From NCBI GenBank assembly GCA_030068145.1, contig JAPJBO010000719.1, positions 53,875 through 117,874 of the forward strand: DNA of 64,000 bases, in the 5' to 3' direction. Of the stretch, positions 22,841 to 35,035 are shown piece by piece. The stretch comes from Diplonema papillatum (Eukaryota > Euglenozoa > Diplonemea > Diplonemida > Diplonemidae). A program made the translations under genes and the position numbers. Numbering within the stretch: the first letter of the stretch is position 1; each line of letters starts with the position of its first letter. A model generated the notes under the pieces. The model ran no database searches, was not told the origin of the DNA, and saw nothing but the letters and a program-made list of their open reading frames with translations.

Positions 22841-23199
22841 CACGCTGCTTTTGGGTCCTGTGTGACGCCTCTCCGAAGGGTGGGTGGGGCGGAAGGATGG
22901 AGCATGGGAGGTTGTCAGCTTCTCCATCCGGCACTCGGCTCAAGACTTCTGTTTTCAGCTTGCGGTGTTAGCTGCACGGGGTTTTCGGCCCCGTGCAACA
23001 GCTGGATGTCTTTACACATTACACCGGCGGGAGGAAGGCGGTAGCCGCCTTCTAAGTTTCCGGTACTCGGGACTTTACGATTTCTGTCGTGACCTAGTCT
23101 TCCGGATTCTCGATCCGATGCGCAGTCGGATCAAGAGTGTCTCAGCGTTCTGAACCAGCATGTTTGGAAAACCGTACCTAATTCACAGCCCCGGAAGAA

Positions 23200-23670
23200 G
23201 AGAAGAAGAAGAAAAAGAAAAAGAAAAAAGCCGCTCCTGGTCCAGGAACGTGACGGTCAAACCACAGCTTGCAAAGCTTGAGTCGGAGGCAGCACAGTGC
23301 CACCACCCCGTCCGCTCTGCCCTGCGGCTGACCGTCTCGACGAGCTTGTGTCCGCCAAGCCCCAAGGGAATTCTCCGTCGTTCACGCACTCCTGAGACGC
23401 AAGCAATGAACGGAGAAAACACGAGAGGTCACATACGATGGGGTTACCCCCCGAGCTAGCCGCAGAAAGAAAATTTTCCCCCGCGATCCAAGTGCGCACC
23501 GAGGTGTCCTAAGGGTCGTTTGTTTTACCTAGTAGAATTCCCCTGATAAATCAATATGCGCCAAGCCTTGATGCTTTAGTTTGGAAAATCGGTAGCCACG
23601 TGACCCGTGGGCCCGTGGCTCTGCAGTACCGCTTGGCTCCCGTGTAGCAGGCTTTCCCTGGTACCTAAAC
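23200..23670 (+). repeat. Dispersed repeat R2, copy 4, interrupted
   Basis: The left part of R2 is at 23200-23365 and the right part at 23560-23670, with about 190 bases of other DNA between them. Confidence 0.75.
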
Positions 23671-23744
23671 CGTACCTAAATTGACAGCCCCGGAAAATTA
23701 TAAACCTCTCTCGTGCCGCTCGTAAAGCAGCCTTGAGAACCTGA

Positions 23745-24010
23745 AAATGATACAGAGATAAAAAGCAAGCGGGAAATCGATCAACCGGCGCGCGCACAAG
23801 ACGAAAGGCGCCTGCCTTTTTCGTTGCACTGCATTGTACCGAAGGGACAGCTCCGGGGAAAAGATAAACGAACCAAACTCAGGAATTCCCCCAAGAGAGG
23901 TCTATCTCCCCTTGGTACGCGCGAAGAACAGAAATATTTCACCGCATCAGTTTCACCACCATTTGATCAGGAGAAGGTTGGGCTGTTCACCACAGAAACC
24001 CACGAACTCC
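23745..24010 (+). repeat. Dispersed repeat R4, copy
   Basis: It shares the ATCGATCAACCGGCRCGC block and the CGCGAAGAACAGAA to GATCAG block with 40780-41205, 51600-51990 and 55305-55545. Shorter pieces occur near 829-930, 35750-35860 and 37785-37870. Confidence 0.65.
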
Positions 24011-24027
24011 GAAAATGTTCTTTTTTT

Positions 24028-24316
24028 GTGTACACACCTGCTTTGTAGGAAATGCTTCAGGAGACTGCCAGTTGCGAAATCTCAAAGGTGTAGGTGTCGT
24101 CCACATCAGCATGCCGATGACTCCCTACCACTATCGCAACAATATTCCGATCTCAAAGGAGGTACATGTGCTGTAGCCCACACGAAACACAGGTAAATCT
24201 GGGTTTAGTGGCAGGGGGGGCGTAAGCACTCAACAAAAAAGACCCACTTTGTAGTTGTGCTTTCTCCCCCTCTAGCCTCCGTCTAAATGAGCACAAGGCA
24301 GCCCCTTGAGTATTTC
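24028..24316 (-). mobile_element. R1 retroposon with internal insertion
   Basis: An R1 copy bounded by a T run and TTGAGTATTTC. About 70 foreign bases lie near 24090-24160. No gene is evident between here and 25600. Confidence 0.8.
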
Positions 24317-25666
24317 TTACTGGAAACAAACACGGTTGTCGTTATCAATCAAGTGACGGATGGCAGCGTGCAGTGGTGGTCACTAAAACGCAGGTGATGA
24401 CACACGTGCGCACAAACAACCCGTTGCTCGTCCCTCCCCCAGACAGTCACCTGCTCTAGCCATCAGGAAATGAGCACAGTTCAGTCAAGATGCAAGAGCA
24501 ATTTTCGCGTGCTGTATGAGCTTAAGACCAGCCCTGTGCATGGCAAGGCACCTGTATTCCGTCGATTCCTCTCCCGCCACCACTTACGGAACAAAAAGGT
24601 TCCTGGTGCATCGTCACCGCGCCTTTTTGTTGTGGCTTTCGTTTTTCCTTCCTTCTTGAATGCATGCGAACGGCACGGGGTGCTGCTCAACGGTTGCGGG
24701 AGAACCCTAAACTAGTCCCCCCGCACAAACTGTTGTCAGGTCAGAAGGTCGTGCGAGAAGTACCGCGAAACTATGCAAATGAGCCGGTCCATCCCTCTTG
24801 ATAGACCGTGATAGACCGAATAATACAGCACCGGGCAATTCGATGCATCTCTAGGACTAGGGATGGACGCAAGCACACAAGGCTGCGAGGTTTGAGGGCA
24901 GCAACGCGGCCAGTCCAACAATAAGCCCGAGGTAAGAAGTTCTGGCTTGTTCTCAAATTGCTGGACAGCACAGGGCTTCTTCCCGCTTTTCTGGCCAGGC
25001 TGACACATTCCTGATGATGATCCTCCCGACCGTAGTTTGGTTGTGCGCCTGGAATATGTTTGCTGAGCCGGTCCGTCCCTATCTCTTGAAACTGCATCGA
25101 AGTGCCTGCCGCTGTTAATCACAGTGAATCACGGTCCACCACGGTCTATCAGCAAACAAGAACGGTAAAACGGCAAACCAAGTTAGACCACTAGACTGCA
25201 CTCCTTGTGCCACGAAAGATACTAGTCCCGATACGCGCCGTGTAGAGAACATGAGTCTGCGAAAACAAAGCCGCCCGAATTATACAGTTTTTCGGGAGGA
25301 GAGTTGCTGATTTTTGCGCTACCTAGCTGCCCTATTTGAACGTATCAAAGTTGCGTGTTGGACATGCGCATCAAGCTCCAAGATACGGCCGCCACGTTGC
25401 CAATAAGTGTCCGGGAAATTTCGGTTGTCCATCCCGGAGGGCCGCAGGTGCAGCACCGCTGAAAACCGTGGCACTTTGCTCCCGTGTGGCAGCACGAGAA
25501 ATACGGTTACCGGAGCAACAAGCAGTCGAAGCACCTGCACGCCGCCAAGTCCAAGCCTGCCTTGCTGGATAGAAGACGACAACCCCGTACCCTCTCTGTT
25601 CCTTCCTCACGCGACAACGTCCCCCCCCCGCAGCAATCCAAAAGAAGGGGCATCAGACAAGAAAAC

Positions 25667-28020
25667 ATGGCGACGGCAACACCTGATCAACGAGCAGACA
25701 GCAAGAAGCGGCTTCTGGTGCTCGCAGATGAGGTAGACGGAAAAGGAGTCAAGGTGTCGTGGGCGTTGGAGAAGTTGAAGGGGCAGACGCCAGACGCTGC
25801 GTACTTGCAGCCCGGGTTCGTGAAGGAATTGCTCCTGGAAATTGCGTCGGAGCAAGCGGCCGACGACTCTTCCTCCTCGTCGGACAGCAGCGAGTCGGAG
25901 AAGAAGGACAAGAAGCGGAAGAAGAAGGAAAAGAAGGCGAAGAAGAGCAAGAAGTCGAAAAAAGAGAAGAAGGAGAAGAAGAGCGCCGCCGGGGAAAGCG
26001 GCGGCGAAGAGGCAGAAGAAGAAGAAGACGAAGACGAGTCCAGCCTCGACGAGCGCGCAAAGAAGAGGCAAAAGAAGGTACCCTCCTCCTCCGCTCCCCA
26101 AAACCCGCAACCCGCAAGTCGAGCCCGAGGCAAGGGACTCGCGCGCATTTGGGTTTTCATTGTCCGCGAAAGTTCCATCTTGAACGTCGCGCCCAAGGCA
26201 AGGGACTTGTGCGCATTCATCACATGAATTCCTAGTCATGGTGACGGAGAATTGAGTATTGGTGTAGACACCCTGACCAGTTGCTTTCGTTGCTTTCTGA
26301 ATTCGCATCTTGAACGTCGCGCCCAAGGCAAGGGACTTGTGCGCATTCATCACATGAATTCCTAGTCTTGGTGACGGAGAATTGAGTATTGGTGTAGACA
26401 CCCTGACCAGTTGCTTTCGTTGCTTTCTGAATTCGCATCTTGAACGTCGCGCCCAAGGCAAGGGACTTGTGCGCATTCATCACAAGAATCCCTAGTCATC
26501 GTGACGAAGAGTTGATGGTTTTGTCTCAATATAGTAACCCTGTTTTGCCTTTTTGGGGTTCATTTTCCGCGAAAGTTCCATCTTGAAAGTCACGCCAAGG
26601 CAAAGAGCTTGCGCATTTGGGTTTCATTTTCCGCGAAAGTGCTATCTTGAACGTCGCGCCCAAGGCAAGGGACTTGTGCGCATTCATCACAAGAATCCCT
26701 AGTCATCGTGACGAAGAGTTGATGGTTTTGTCTCAATATAGTAACCCTGTTTTGCCTTTTTGGGGTTCATTTTCTGCGAAAGTTCCATCTTGAAAGTCAC
26801 GCCAAGGCAAAGAGCTTGCGCATTTGGGTTTCATTTTCCGCGAAAGTGCTATCTTGAACGTCGCGCCCAAGGCAAGGGACTTGTGCGCATTCATCACAAG
26901 AATCCCTAGTCATCGTGACGGAGAATTGATGGTTCTGTCTTAATAAAGAACCCTGTTTTTGCCTTTTTGGGTTTCATTTTCCGCGAAAGTGCTACCTTGA
27001 ACGTCGCGCCCAAGGCAAGGGACTTGTGCGCTCTCATCACAAGAATCCCTAGTCATCGTGACGAAGAATTAGTTGTTGGTCCGAACACCCTGGCCCTGTT
27101 GGTTTTAGTTGCTCTTGCGAAATTACATATTGAACGTCGCGCCCAAGGCAAGGGACTTGTGCGCTCTCATCACAAGAATCCCTAGTCATCGTGACGAAGA
27201 ATTGGTTATTGGTCTGAATAGCCTGGCCCTGTTGGTTTTTGTTGCTCTTGCGACATTGCATCTTGAACGTCGCGCCCAAGGCAAGGGACTTGTGCGCACT
27301 CACAAGAATCCCTAGTCATCGTGACGAAGAATTGGTTGTAGGTCTGAATAGCCTGGCCCTGTTGGTTTTCGTTGCTCTTGCGACATTGCATCTTGAGCGT
27401 CGCGCCCAAGGCAAGGGACTTGTGCGCACTCACAAGAATCCCTAGTCATCGTGACGACGAATTGGTTGTTGGTCTGAACAGCCTGGCCCTGTTGGTTTTC
27501 GTTGCTCTTGCGACATTGCACCTTGAACGTCGCGACTAAGGCAAGGGACTTGTGCGCTCTCATCACTCATCGTGACGGAGAATTGAGTATCGGTGTCTAC
27601 AACCTGACCAGTTGCTTTGAATTCGCATCTTGTATGTCGCTCCCAAGGCAAGAGACTTGTGCGCTCTCATCATATGAACCCCTAGCCATCGCGACGGAGA
27701 GTTGACGGTCCTGTCTCAATATAGCAGCCCGGAAGCACCCCGCTGCAGGGACACATTTACATGTGTTCGTGAGGAGTGCAATCGCTTCTTAAACGACGTA
27801 GAAACCGCACCCTTCAAACCAGGAACAAGACGAACTCGAAAGGCTCATTGCAAGCCTGCCGATTCCAGAAGGCCCCCGCGCGGGCGCCGTGAAGGCGATG
27901 GCGAAATTCAAAAGCATGGATGGCGGCGAGGCCGCGAGCAGCAGTGGCGACGAAGAAAGCAACGAGTCTGGGAGCGACAGCAGCAGCAGCACCGGCAGCA
28001 GCAGCAGCAGCAGCAGCTGA
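25667..28020 (+). CDS. Lys/Ser-rich protein, two exons, function unknown
   Basis: Exons 25667-26077 and 27823-28020 join in phase 0 (AAG|GTACCC ... TTCAAACCAG|GAA), giving 202 residues. The N-terminus (residues 1-65) looks folded and helical: KKRLLVLADEVDGKGVKVSW followed by YLQPGFVKELLLEIA. Then come an acidic serine run, a long lysine-rich stretch near 78-106, a Glu-rich patch and KKRQKK. Exon 2 gives EQDELERLIASLPIPEGPRA and ends in a serine tail encoded by an AGC repeat. The charge pattern suggests a nuclear or nucleolar protein; that is inference. No family recognised. The intron of 1745 bases is almost entirely a tandem repeat. Confidence 0.72.
26110..27700 (+). repeat. Tandem repeat filling the intron
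   Basis: A core reading GAACGTCGCGCCCAAGGCAA then GGGACTTGTGCGC recurs about ten times, spaced 130-208 bases apart. Two unit types alternate, the longer one containing CGCGAAAGTTCCATC. Reading frames inside it are short and not conserved. Confidence 0.93.
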
Positions 28021-28088
28021 CGGACGGGGCGCAGCGAAAAACGTTCGTCAAGCGAAGGCAGCAGAGATCTCTCTCTCTCTCTTTGTGT

Positions 28089-28294
28089 GTATCCGCACCT
28101 GCTCTTTGTAGGAGATACTCAAGGAGGCCGCCTGTTGCAACGTCCCTAAAAGGAGGAAAAGTGCGTAGCCCACACGAAAGACAGGTAATCCTGGGTTTGC
28201 CGGGCGTAAGCGGTAAACAGAAAACAATCCTTCGTTAGTTCGTCCCCTCTAGCCTCCGTCGAAACATGCACCAGGCGGCCCCTCCGAGTATTTC
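28089..28294 (-). mobile_element. R1 retroposon
   Basis: A diverged R1 just downstream of the Lys/Ser-rich gene, from GTATCCGCACC to CTCCGAGTATTTC. Confidence 0.8.
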
Positions 28295-28854
28295 AAACCT
28301 GAGAGACCACCACCGAAAGATGGCAGCTGCACTCGCAGCAGCATCATCCGGTTGGCAAATGCAGGCAGTCCATCGACCGTCGTGAGAGCACGAAGAGGAG
28401 CGCACCTTGTGACCGTAAGAGCTTTGCAGTGCTCGAACTGCTTAGTTCCAGCCGGAACTCGACGCACTTTCCCGCCCCGCCAAGAAACATACCGTTTGCT
28501 GCGAAGCGCGGTGGCTTGTTGTTCCTCGAGCCCCGCCTTTCGCAACCCGCCGGGTAACGTCGTCCGCCGGGTGACCCCTCACGCTTGGAGTTCCCCGCGC
28601 AGGCGAAAAAATGTGGAGGTGCGCACTCCAGGCGGGCGCGATGGTGGGAAGGGTGAGACGGCCTTCGCTTTCAAAGAAAAGACCAATGCGGGGGTTCGAT
28701 CCGTTGCTCCCCAAAAAAAAGTACCTGACTGCGTAGTGGACGAGCCCGCGATTCAGTTTCACGGCCGTTCGATGCGGTGTCCGGTAAGATTCTTTGTCGG
28801 ACGGGAACCCGCGGCTGCTATCCCTCAACCCAGACCCGAAAGATCTGCCTGTGA

Positions 28855-28990
28855 TCACGTAGCATGGACGGTCCTGGCTCACGAACAGCGATTCCATTTG
28901 AACAACCAGGCTTCCAGCGCTGTTCTGTCTGCAGACCCGCAAACGCTCAGGTTGCGTGGACCGAAACACGGGCAGGCAGGAAGCAGACAT
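28855..28990 (+). repeat. Dispersed repeat R3, decayed copy
   Basis: It matches parts of the R3 copies at 152-372 and 2573-2795 (CTGTCTGCAGAC and GACCGAAACACGG blocks). 28300-29850 otherwise shows no gene I can support. Confidence 0.5.
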
Positions 28991-29856
28991 TTCATCTTAA
29001 GCGCGACCTTCGCCATACTGTATGTGTCACTAAGGGGTGGCGGGGTCACCTGTGTTTCATTCCCGCCTGGGATGAAAGCGCCTTAGCGTACACCATTCGC
29101 ATACGGGTTACTGTGAACAAACCAGCGTGCCCAAAGCAGGCGTTTCGCCGTGAATGATAAAGCATGGAACAACAAGAGATCGATTGCCGCAGATCAGCTG
29201 CGGCGCCGCTTCGTCTTCTGAACGTCGTGGTTTCCTGGTGGTGGTGGTCGGAGGCTAGGGGGAGGGGGTACCGGAAAAAAATACGCTCGGCGGTTTGCAC
29301 ACGCATTTTCTTCATTTTGGTTCTCCCCTCTGCATCTCATGTCGCGCGGAGCGAGCCCTGGTATACAAATGTCCTGTCGAATCACAGTCCATTTCCTGGT
29401 TCAATGAAGTAACCCCGAGCTCACGCCCGTTTAAAGTTTGAGAATAGGTCGTGGAAGCGATTTCCCCAATGCCTCCAACCATTCGCTTTACCTGGCGTAA
29501 CTCCTGTTTGGTTGTAGCTACCCGAGGTAAATTTCGGAGTGGGCCAGGGAAGAAAGGCATACTACACGGCGTGTTCGCTCCCCAGCAACACGGCTGCTTC
29601 AACGCTCGAGAGCCACGGAGCAAGGTGGTTGCAGCCGCGGGAAGGGACCGGTGGCCGGTTCGACCTTCCCGCGTGATCTCTTTCGCGGCGTTTGGGAGTC
29701 GTTCAGCGATGCTGCTTTGCGCCTCTTTGAGCTCCGAGGACTGCAGGGGCAGCGCCCCGTTTGCGCTCGTCGTCGAGAAGCCGAGCGACGGCGGCAGGCC
29801 GACCGCTTGTTCAGCGGCCACGGCGACGCCGGCTTTGTCGGCTTTTTTCTTCTTTC

Positions 29857-30071
29857 GTATAAGCACCTGCTTTGTAGGAAATACTTGAGGAGGCTGCCAG
29901 TTGCAAAAGATCAAAGGAGGTAAATGTGCTGTAGCCCACACGAAACACAGGTAAATCTGGGTTTAGTGGCGGGCGTAAGCGTTCAACAAAAAAGACCCAT
30001 TTTGTAGTTGTATTGTTTCTCCCCCTCTAGCCTCCTTCGAAGTAAGCACAAGGCAGCCCCTCGAGTATTTC
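29857..30071 (-). mobile_element. R1 retroposon in an AAG-rich sequence
   Basis: A full-length R1. TTTCTTCTT-like sequence lies on both sides. On the minus strand the flanks read as one Lys/Ala-rich frame (DGKPAKKKK, then R1, then KKKADKAGVA), so R1 may have inserted in or near a minus-strand coding sequence. Only the repeat itself is certain. Confidence 0.85.
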
Positions 30072-30089
30072 TTCTTCTTCTTCTTCGCC

Positions 30090-32214
30090 GGCTTCCCGTC
30101 GGCCGACTCTTCGCCTTCGGCGACAGGGTGCCATTTTAATACCGCCCCTGTTCCATCTAACGGTGGAGGCAGCCACCCTTTGACTTGTTGCAACGTGTTG
30201 CCCCTCTCTCTGTATCTGTGCCCCGATCATTATGACCCACGGTTAGACGAAGTTAGCGCCTACTAACCTATGTTACATCCGATTTCCTCACCGAATAACC
30301 ATCAAAGGATTTACGAAGCAAAGGGGATTGACGACCGTGGCGCCGAGCAAGGCAGAAAACGGCTGCGGGCAGGAGGGAAGAATGCACAGGATGGTCACCG
30401 TGCTGACGCCGGACGAGAGCCTGCGGACTGGCCTCCCCGCGAGCGGGAACTCGTCGGCCCGCGGCACCGGCGAGCCGGTCAAGTCGGCGCTTGCCAATCG
30501 CGGCGAGACCACGGCTACAACCATCACGAAATGGTGCCGACGAGAATATTTGCAAGATGGGGTGGGGGAGAGGCCCTTGGACTGCTAAGGCGCGACTACC
30601 CCCGCCCCTGTTCCATCTTACGGAGGCCCACGCCCCTTTGACTTGTTGCAATGTGTTGCCCCTCTCTCTGTATCTGTGCCCCGATCATTATGACCCACGG
30701 TTAGACGAAGTTAGCGCCTACTAACCTAAGTTATATCCGATTTCCTCACCGAATAACCATCAAAGGATTTACGAAGCAAAGGGGACTGACGACCGTGGCG
30801 CCGAGCAAGGCAGAAAACGGCTGCGGGCAGGAGGGAAGAATGCACAGGATGGTCACCGTGCTGACGCCGGACGAGAGCCTGCGGACTGGCCTCCCCGCGA
30901 GCGGGAACTCGTCGGCCCGCGGCACCGGCGAGCCGGTCAAGTCGGCGCTTGCCAATCGCGGCGAGACCACGGCTACAACCATCACGAAATGGTGCCGACG
31001 AGAATATTTGCAGGATGGGGTGGGGAGAGGCCCTGGGACTGCTAAGGCGCGACTACCCCCGCCCCTGTTCCATCTTACGGAGGCCCACGCCCCTTTGACT
31101 TGTTGCAATGTGTTGCCCCTCTCTCTGTATCTGTGCCCCGATCATTTTGACCCACGGTTAGACGGACGAAGTTAGCGCCTACTAACCTATGCTATATCCG
31201 ATTTCTTACCGAATAACCATCAAGGATTTGCGAAGCAAAGGGGATGACGACCGTGGCGCCGAGCAAGGCAGAGAACGGCTGCGTATAAGTCGACCTTTGA
31301 GTGCGTGAGCCCCTCCGAAGAAAGGTCCATCACATTGTTCCAGGCTACTTAGCCCGGGTCTCTGGGTCGCGTCCCCCTCCTTCTCTAGAGAACGGCTGCG
31401 GGCAGGAGGGCAGAATGCACAGGATGGTACCGTGCTGACGCCGGACGAGAGACCTCCCCGCGAGCGGGAACTCGTTGGCCCGCGTCACCGGCGAGCCGGT
31501 CAAGTCGGCGCTTGCCAATCGCAGCGAGACCACGACTACAACCATCACGAGATGGCGCCGACGAGAATATTTGCAAGATGGGGTGGGGGAGAGGCCCTGG
31601 GACTGCTAAGGCGCGACTACCCCCGCCCCTGTTCCATCTTACGGAGGCCCACGCCCCTTTGACTTGTTGCAATGTGTTGCCCCTCTCTCTGTATCTGTGC
31701 CCCGATCATTTTGACCCACGGTTAGACGAAGTTAGCGCCTACTAACCTATGTTACATCCGATTTCTTACCGAATAACCATCGAGGATTTGCGAAGCAAAG
31801 GGGATGACGGTGGCGCCGAGCAAGGCAGAAAACGGCTGCGGGCAGGAGGGAAGATTGCACAGGATGGTCACCGTGCTGACGCCGGACGAGAGCCTGCGGA
31901 CTGGCCTCCCCGCGAGCGGGAACTCGTCGGCCCGCGGCGCCGGCGAGCCGGTCAAGTCGGCGCTCGCCAAGCGCGGGGAGACCACGGCTACAACCATCAC
32001 GAAATGGTGCCGACGAGAATATTTGCAGGATGGGCCCTGGAACTGCTAAGGTGCGACTACCCCCGCCCCTGTTCCATCTAACGGTGGAGGCCCACGCCCC
32101 TTCGACTTCTTGCAATGTGTTGCCCCTCTCTCTGTATCCGTGCCCCGATCATTATGACCCACGGTTAGACGAAGTTAGCACCTACTAACCTATGTTACAT
32201 CCGATTTCTTACCG
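30090..32214 (+). pseudogene. Array of truncated 5' ends of the 32.2 kb gene
   Basis: Four units (starting near 30290, 30760, 31210 and 31765) plus a partial one before them repeat about 30 bases of 5' leader. They also carry the first 180 or so coding bases of the gene at 32243, from MTTVAPSKAENGCGQEGRMH to the GEPVKSAL part. Each then changes to non-gene sequence (ACGGCTACAACCATC...) that is itself shared by all units. Small deletions break some of the frames. Unit length is about 450-555 bases. Confidence 0.92.
31284..31386 (-). mobile_element. 5'-truncated LINE insertion with 14-bp target duplication
   Basis: These 103 bases match the 3' end of the LINE copy at 56137 onward. They interrupt one array unit and are flanked by AGAGAACGGCTGCG at 31270-31283 and 31387-31400. 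The target duplication, 5' truncation and shared 3' end fit target-primed reverse transcription. Confidence 0.93.
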
Positions 32215-32242
32215 AATAACCATCAAGGATTTGTGAAAGGGG

Positions 32243-33508
32243 ATGACGACCGTGGCGCCGAGCAAGGCAGAGAACGGTTGCGGGCAGGAGGGCAGAATGC
32301 ACAGGATGGTCACCGTCCTGACGCCGGATGAGAGCCTGCGGACCGGCCTCCCCGCGAGCGGGAACTCGTCGGCCCGCGGCGCCGGCGAGCCGGTCAAGTC
32401 GGCGCTCGCCAAGCGCGGCGAAAACGAGCCTATCGACGTCGTGTCGCGGCGGGTCAACGATGCGATCAACCAGATCCTGCAAGAAGCCATCCGCAAACCG
32501 ACCTCCCGCAGCACCCCCGCGGTCCCGGCCAAGCCGGATACCCCCCCGGAGCCTAAGGCGGATCCTGAGCCCGCCGCCACAGCGCCCCTCTCCTTCCAAG
32601 TGAGTCAAGTGTCCGTCCACCGCGCGCAGCAGCTGCGCGTCGAAACGGGGAGGTCCGCCCGGACTGCGGACCATGCGCTGGCGTCGCCTTCGACGTGCAC
32701 GTCCTCGGAAGCGTCGCCTTCGGCGTTCGCCGCCGCCGCCCTCCACACCGCTCCCTCCGGCATCCCGCGGCTGCAGCTCAACCTGCAGGGGACCGCCGCC
32801 GCGCGTGCGATGACCGCCGCGTCTTTCCAGCACCCGAAGCCGTTCCAACCCGACGGAAGGGGCCCCCGCCGCGCGAGCCCTGTGCGCACATCTTCGCCCG
32901 GCGCGAAGTTCCGCCGGCGGAAGCAGCAGGACGCGGCCCCGGCGGCCGCGAATGTGATCGGCACCGTCCAGAGGAAGGCCGACACGGGTCCTGCTGTGTT
33001 CCATCGGGCGTCGACGTACGTGTCGAAGCCGCGGGTGCGCTCGCCGCAGAGGGTGAACGCGTCGCTGCGGGCGAGCCGGTACTACCCCACGAAAAGCTGG
33101 GAGCAGCAGGCCTCCTCGTCGACCACGCACCGCAAGCCGGCGTTCAGCGGCGGGCACCACCTGTCGTCGTCCGTTTCGAACCCGCACAGCAACGCGCAGC
33201 ACGCCCCCGGACACTCTGCCAGCAAGACGTTCTCGTCGGCCAAGCCCGCGAAGTCTGAGCGGACAGTGTTCTCGAGGACTCAAGCCGCGTCGACTTCGTA
33301 CGCGAGGCCGTGCGGACCGACGGCAGCAGCCCATCCACCGCACCGCGCCTCTCTGTACTTCTCCTCGATCTCACCCGACAAGACGACGAACGCGCTGAGC
33401 CGTTCGTTCACCTCCCCCAGAGCCGGCACGGCGCTCACCCGAACGCTGAGCGGCGGCGGCCGGAAGAAGTCGCCCAGCGCACCGACTGCACCAAGGGGCA
33501 GGCCGTAG
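32243..33508 (+). CDS. Basic low-complexity protein, function unknown
   Basis: 421 residues from MTTVAPSKAENG to PRGRP and stop. A short predicted helix reads NEPIDVVSRRVNDAINQILQ near residues 61-80. The rest is rich in Ser, Pro, Ala and Arg and is probably disordered. The start is supported by its conservation in the four upstream partial copies, all of which keep the ATG. The gene is flanked on the left by copies of its first 60 codons and on the right by copies of its last 50 or so codons. The ending near 33508 lies next to GGCCGTAGGTAGG, so a further splice is possible. No family recognised; a cytoskeletal role is only a guess. Confidence 0.7.
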   Translation: MTTVAPSKAENGCGQEGRMHRMVTVLTPDESLRTGLPASGNSSARGAGEPVKSALAKRGENEPIDVVSRRVNDAINQILQEAIRKPTSRSTPAVPAKPDTPPEPKADPEPAATAPLSFQVSQVSVHRAQQLRVETGRSARTADHALASPSTCTSSEASPSAFAAAALHTAPSGIPRLQLNLQGTAAARAMTAASFQHPKPFQPDGRGPRRASPVRTSSPGAKFRRRKQQDAAPAAANVIGTVQRKADTGPAVFHRASTYVSKPRVRSPQRVNASLRASRYYPTKSWEQQASSSTTHRKPAFSGGHHLSSSVSNPHSNAQHAPGHSASKTFSSAKPAKSERTVFSRTQAASTSYARPCGPTAAAHPPHRASLYFSSISPDKTTNALSRSFTSPRAGTALTRTLSGGGRKKSPSAPTAPRGRP

Positions 33509-33639
33509 GTAGGGCAAAGCTTGCCCCGCGAAGCCGGAAGTTGCATTTCAACCTCACCCTATCACGGTACGCCGTGGCCTATGAGGAAGGAATCGGCCGG
33601 CTTACTGGGCGACCCTGCCGAGGGGCAGGCCTAAAGTAG

Positions 33640-35035
33640 GGCAAGATTGCCCCGCGAAGTCGAAAGGTCTGGCGGAGTCCCGGGGCGCCTGGCAAAAAAT
33701 CATCTTTTCATGCACCTGGCTCAACGGCCTTAGCGGTTCAAACGCGTCAAAAAAGAGGCCATCCTCACTGTTTGTGGCACTGTCCAGCTCGATCTTGCCC
33801 GACAAGACGACGAACGCGCTGAGCCGTTCGTTCACCTCCCCTAGAGCCGGCACGGCGCTCACCCGAACGCTGAGCGGCGGCGGCCGGAAGAAGTCGCCCA
33901 GCGCACCGACTGCACCAAGGGGCAGGCCGTAGGTAGGGCAAAGCGTGCCAGCTTGCCCCGCGAAGCCGGAAGTCCGGTCTGAAAACATGGCTGCATTTCA
34001 ACCTCACCCAATCACGGTACGCCGTGGCCTATGAGGAAGGAATCGGCCGGCTTACTGGGCTGGACCCTTCCGAAGGGCAGGCCTAAAGTAGGGCAAGATT
34101 GCCCCGCGAAGTCGAAAGGTCTGGCGGAGTCCCGGGGCGCCTGGGTTGGGCCAAAAAAAAAAATCATCTTTTCATGCACCTGGCTCAACGGCCTTAGCGG
34201 TTCAAACGCGTCAAAAAAGAGGCCATCCTCACTGTTTGTGGCACTGTCCAGCTCGATCTTGCCCGACAAGACGACGAACGCGCTGAGCCGTTCGTTCACC
34301 TCCCCCAGAGCTCACCCGAACGCTGAGCGGCGTCGGCCGGAAGAAGGCGCCCAGCGCACCGACTGCACCAAGGGGCAGGCCGTAGGTAGGGCAAAGCTTG
34401 CCCCGCGAAGCCGGAAGTCCGGGCTGAAACATGGCTGCATTTCAACCTCACCCTATCACGGTACGCCGTGGCCTATGAGGAAGGAATCGGCCGGCTTACT
34501 GGGCTGGACCCTGCCGAGGGGCAGGCCTAAAGTAGGGCAAGATTGCCCCGCGAAGTCGAAAGGTCTGGCGGAGTCCCGGGGCGCCTGGGTTTGGTCAAAC
34601 AAAAAATCATTTTTTCATGCACCTGGCTCAACGGCCTTAGCGCTTCAAACGCGTTAAAAAGACGCCCATCTTTACGGTTTGTGGCATTTTCCGCGAAGCC
34701 GAACGTCGGGTCTGAAAACATGGCTGCATTTCAACCTCACACTATCACGGTACGCCGTGGCCTATGAGGAAGGAATCGGCCGGCTTACTGGGCTGGACTC
34801 GGCAGGGGCAGGCCTTAAGTAGGGCACGATTGCCCCGCGAAGTCGAAAGGTCTGGCGGAGTCCCGGGGCGCCTGGGTTTGGTCAAACAAAAAATCATCTT
34901 TTCATGCACCTGGCTCAACGGCCTCAGCGGTTCAAACGCGTTAAAAAGAGGCCCATCTTTACGGTTTGTGGCATTTTCCGCGAAGCCGAACGTCGGGTCT
35001 GAAAAGATATCGCTGCATTTCAACCTCACGCTGTC
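33640..35035 (+). pseudogene. Array of truncated 3' ends of the 32.2 kb gene
   Basis: Units at about 33780-34250 and 34250-34620 repeat the gene's final segment (PDKTTNALSRSFTSPRA onward) with its 3' flank. A further unit to about 35035 keeps only flank sequence. The flank carries GGCCGGCTTACTGGGC and CATGCACCTGGCTCAACGGC. Two copies of the coding segment are directly preceded by GGCACTGTCCAG, which resembles a splice acceptor. Confidence 0.9.

Noticed and set aside
25607..26476. Leucine-rich minus-strand frame opposite the Lys/Ser-rich gene
   Set aside because: The leucine/phenylalanine-rich reading is the complement of the lysine and glutamate codons. It runs into the intronic repeat.
29857..30071. 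R1 as a precisely inserted intron (introner)
   Set aside because: Neither orientation has GT at one edge and AG at the other. The tail and target duplication indicate a retroposon; splice-like sites are internal.
32195..33343. 382-residue minus-strand frame opposite the 32.2 kb gene
   Set aside because: A shadow frame. The ATG and frame of the plus-strand gene are the ones preserved in the flanking partial copies.
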